From an uncultured Burkholderiaceae bacterium (lineage in GTDB: Bacteria > Pseudomonadota > Gammaproteobacteria > Burkholderiales > Burkholderiaceae): a stretch of 20,897 nt of DNA. The DNA is taken from NCBI GenBank assembly GCA_937871985.1, contig CALMPB010000351.1, positions 1 to 20,897 on the forward strand. The letters run 5' to 3'. Shown one piece after another: positions 19,884 through 20,897 of the stretch. The stretch's first letter is position 1; each line of letters opens with the position of its first letter. The translations under genes and the position numbers were made by a program. The notes beneath the pieces were generated by a model that saw only the letters and a list, made by a program, of their open reading frames with translations, was not told where the DNA came from and did no database searches.

Positions 19884-20888
19884 ATGATGAAGACGATGGT
19901 GCGGGGTGGTAGCGTTTGCCGGCTGGCGGCCGTGGCGTTGCTGGCTATGGTTGGCGTTGTGGCGTCGGCCGCGGCGGAGTCCACGACGGTTCTGGCGCCG
20001 CCCCTGAAGGTCGTGGCCAGTTTTTCCATATTGGGCGATATGGTCCGCCAGGTCGGCGGCGATCATATTTCCCTGACGACCATCGTGGGGCCCAATGCCG
20101 ATGCGCATTCGTTCGAGCCCCGGCCCAGCGACGCCAAGGCACTTGCCGAGGCGCAGGTGCTGGTCGTCAACGGGCTGAATTTCGAGGGGTGGCTGCCCAG
20201 GCTGCTCAAGGCCTCGAATTTCAAAGGCGTCGAGGTGGTGGCTTCCGAGGGCGTGACGCCGCGCATGCTGAGCGCCGAGGAAATGGCCGATCACGCCGAC
20301 GGGCATCATGCCGCGCATGGCAAGGATCATGACTCCGTCCATCCGGGGGCCGTCGATCCCCATGCCTGGCAAAGCCTGACCAACGGCGTCATTTACGTCA
20401 AGAATATTGCCGCCGCCCTCATCAAGGCCGATCCGGCCAATGCCGGCGACTATCGCAGCCGCGCCGATCTCTATATTTCCGAGATGAAGAAGCTGGATGC
20501 GCAAATCCGCCAGATTCTCGCAACCATTCCTCCGGAGCGCCGCAGCGTGGTGACTTCGCACGATGCATTCGGCTATTTTGGCCGCGATTACGGGGTGAAA
20601 TTCATTTCGGCCCTGGGTATCTCCAGCGATGCCGAGCCGTCGGCCGCGGAGCTGGCCCAACTGGTGCGGCAGGTCAAGAAAACCCGCAGTCCGGCGGTGT
20701 TTCTGGAAAACGTGACCAATCCGAAGCTGGTTCGGCAGATCGCCCGCGAAACCGGCGCCAAAGTAGGCGGCACCTTGTACTCCGACGCCTTGGCCAAGCC
20801 CGACGAGCCCGCCGGCACCTATCTGGGCATGTTTTCCTGGAATGCCGGCAAGCTGATCTACGCGCTCAAGCCGGGCGCGGCGAAATAG
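19884..20888 (+). CDS. znuA: Zinc ABC transporter periplasmic binding protein ZnuA
   Basis: A 334-residue cluster 9 (metal) binding protein. Residues 1-31 form a signal peptide ending ASAAA. The mature start LKVVASFSILGDMVRQVGGDHISL is typical. Zinc ligands are visible as the His in NADAHSFEPRP, the His in DPHAWQS, the His in TSHDAFGYFGRDYG and the Asp in LYSDALA. Between the first two lies a short His/Asp-rich loop (HADGHHAAHGKDHDSVH), the zinc-capturing loop of ZnuA, which favours zinc over manganese. ATG at 19884 is chosen; ATG 19887 and GTG 19869 are alternatives, and none has a clear ribosome site. It follows znuB by 113 bp and is probably expressed with it, though a separate promoter is not excluded. 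Confidence 0.94.
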   Translation: MMKTMVRGGSVCRLAAVALLAMVGVVASAAAESTTVLAPPLKVVASFSILGDMVRQVGGDHISLTTIVGPNADAHSFEPRPSDAKALAEAQVLVVNGLNFEGWLPRLLKASNFKGVEVVASEGVTPRMLSAEEMADHADGHHAAHGKDHDSVHPGAVDPHAWQSLTNGVIYVKNIAAALIKADPANAGDYRSRADLYISEMKKLDAQIRQILATIPPERRSVVTSHDAFGYFGRDYGVKFISALGISSDAEPSAAELAQLVRQVKKTRSPAVFLENVTNPKLVRQIARETGAKVGGTLYSDALAKPDEPAGTYLGMFSWNAGKLIYALKPGAAK

Positions 20889-20897
20889 CCGGGCCGT

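Noticed and set aside
1..20897. tRNA, rRNA, insertion sequence or prophage genes
   Set aside because: I saw no transposase, integrase, tRNA or rRNA signature by eye; the toxin-antitoxin pair is the only mobile-type element.

Overview
The window reads as a GC-rich betaproteobacterial chromosome, most likely Burkholderiales, family Alcaligenaceae (Bordetella/Achromobacter/Pusillimonas relatives). I base this on the HslV N-terminus (MEQFHATTI...), a DksA whose zinc-finger cysteines are mostly replaced, the hslVU/dksA/CobW-GTPase/zur/znu neighbourhood and the overall codon style. The genus is not resolved.

Left edge (1-600): the 5' end of a PduO-type cobalamin adenosyltransferase gene runs off the window on the minus strand. 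Divergent from it is a small exported CusF-like protein that has lost most of the classical copper ligands.

Catabolic region (767-11983): two plus-strand transcription units flank a minus-strand pair of regulators. The first unit encodes a GlcF-like Fe-S subunit and a VAO/PCMH-type flavoprotein. The regulators are LysR then AraC type, with lysR divergent from the second unit. The second unit encodes a 3-hydroxyacyl-CoA/carnitine-type dehydrogenase, a crotonase, an acyl-CoA synthetase and an acyl-CoA dehydrogenase, the last three joined by 1-4 nt overlaps. An orphan periplasmic binding protein of the branched-chain amino acid type follows and ends at a canonical terminator. Together these can activate, desaturate, hydrate and oxidise an acid as its CoA ester, with a flavin/Fe-S oxidation probably placed before or after. 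The substrate cannot be read from the sequence. Several enzymes depart from family norms at catalytic positions, so this is the best candidate in the window for an undescribed pathway.

Toxin-antitoxin module (12050-12741): a TumE-TumA type pair on the minus strand, with a palindromic operator that contains the predicted -35 element. A separate perfect 14-bp inverted repeat lies just upstream and is unexplained.

Protein quality control and stringent response (12910-15914, minus): hslV, hslU and an NTF2-like gene form an apparent heat-shock operon with a near-consensus sigma-32 promoter. dksA, with its own terminator, lies upstream.

Zinc homeostasis (15997-20888): a His-rich CobW/ZNG1-family GTPase and zur on the minus strand, and divergent znuC-znuB-znuA on the plus strand. 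One perfect 18-bp Zur box carries the -10 elements of both divergent promoters. A possible 48-codon membrane microprotein lies in the znuC leader. A second, degenerate Zur-like site precedes the GTPase gene.
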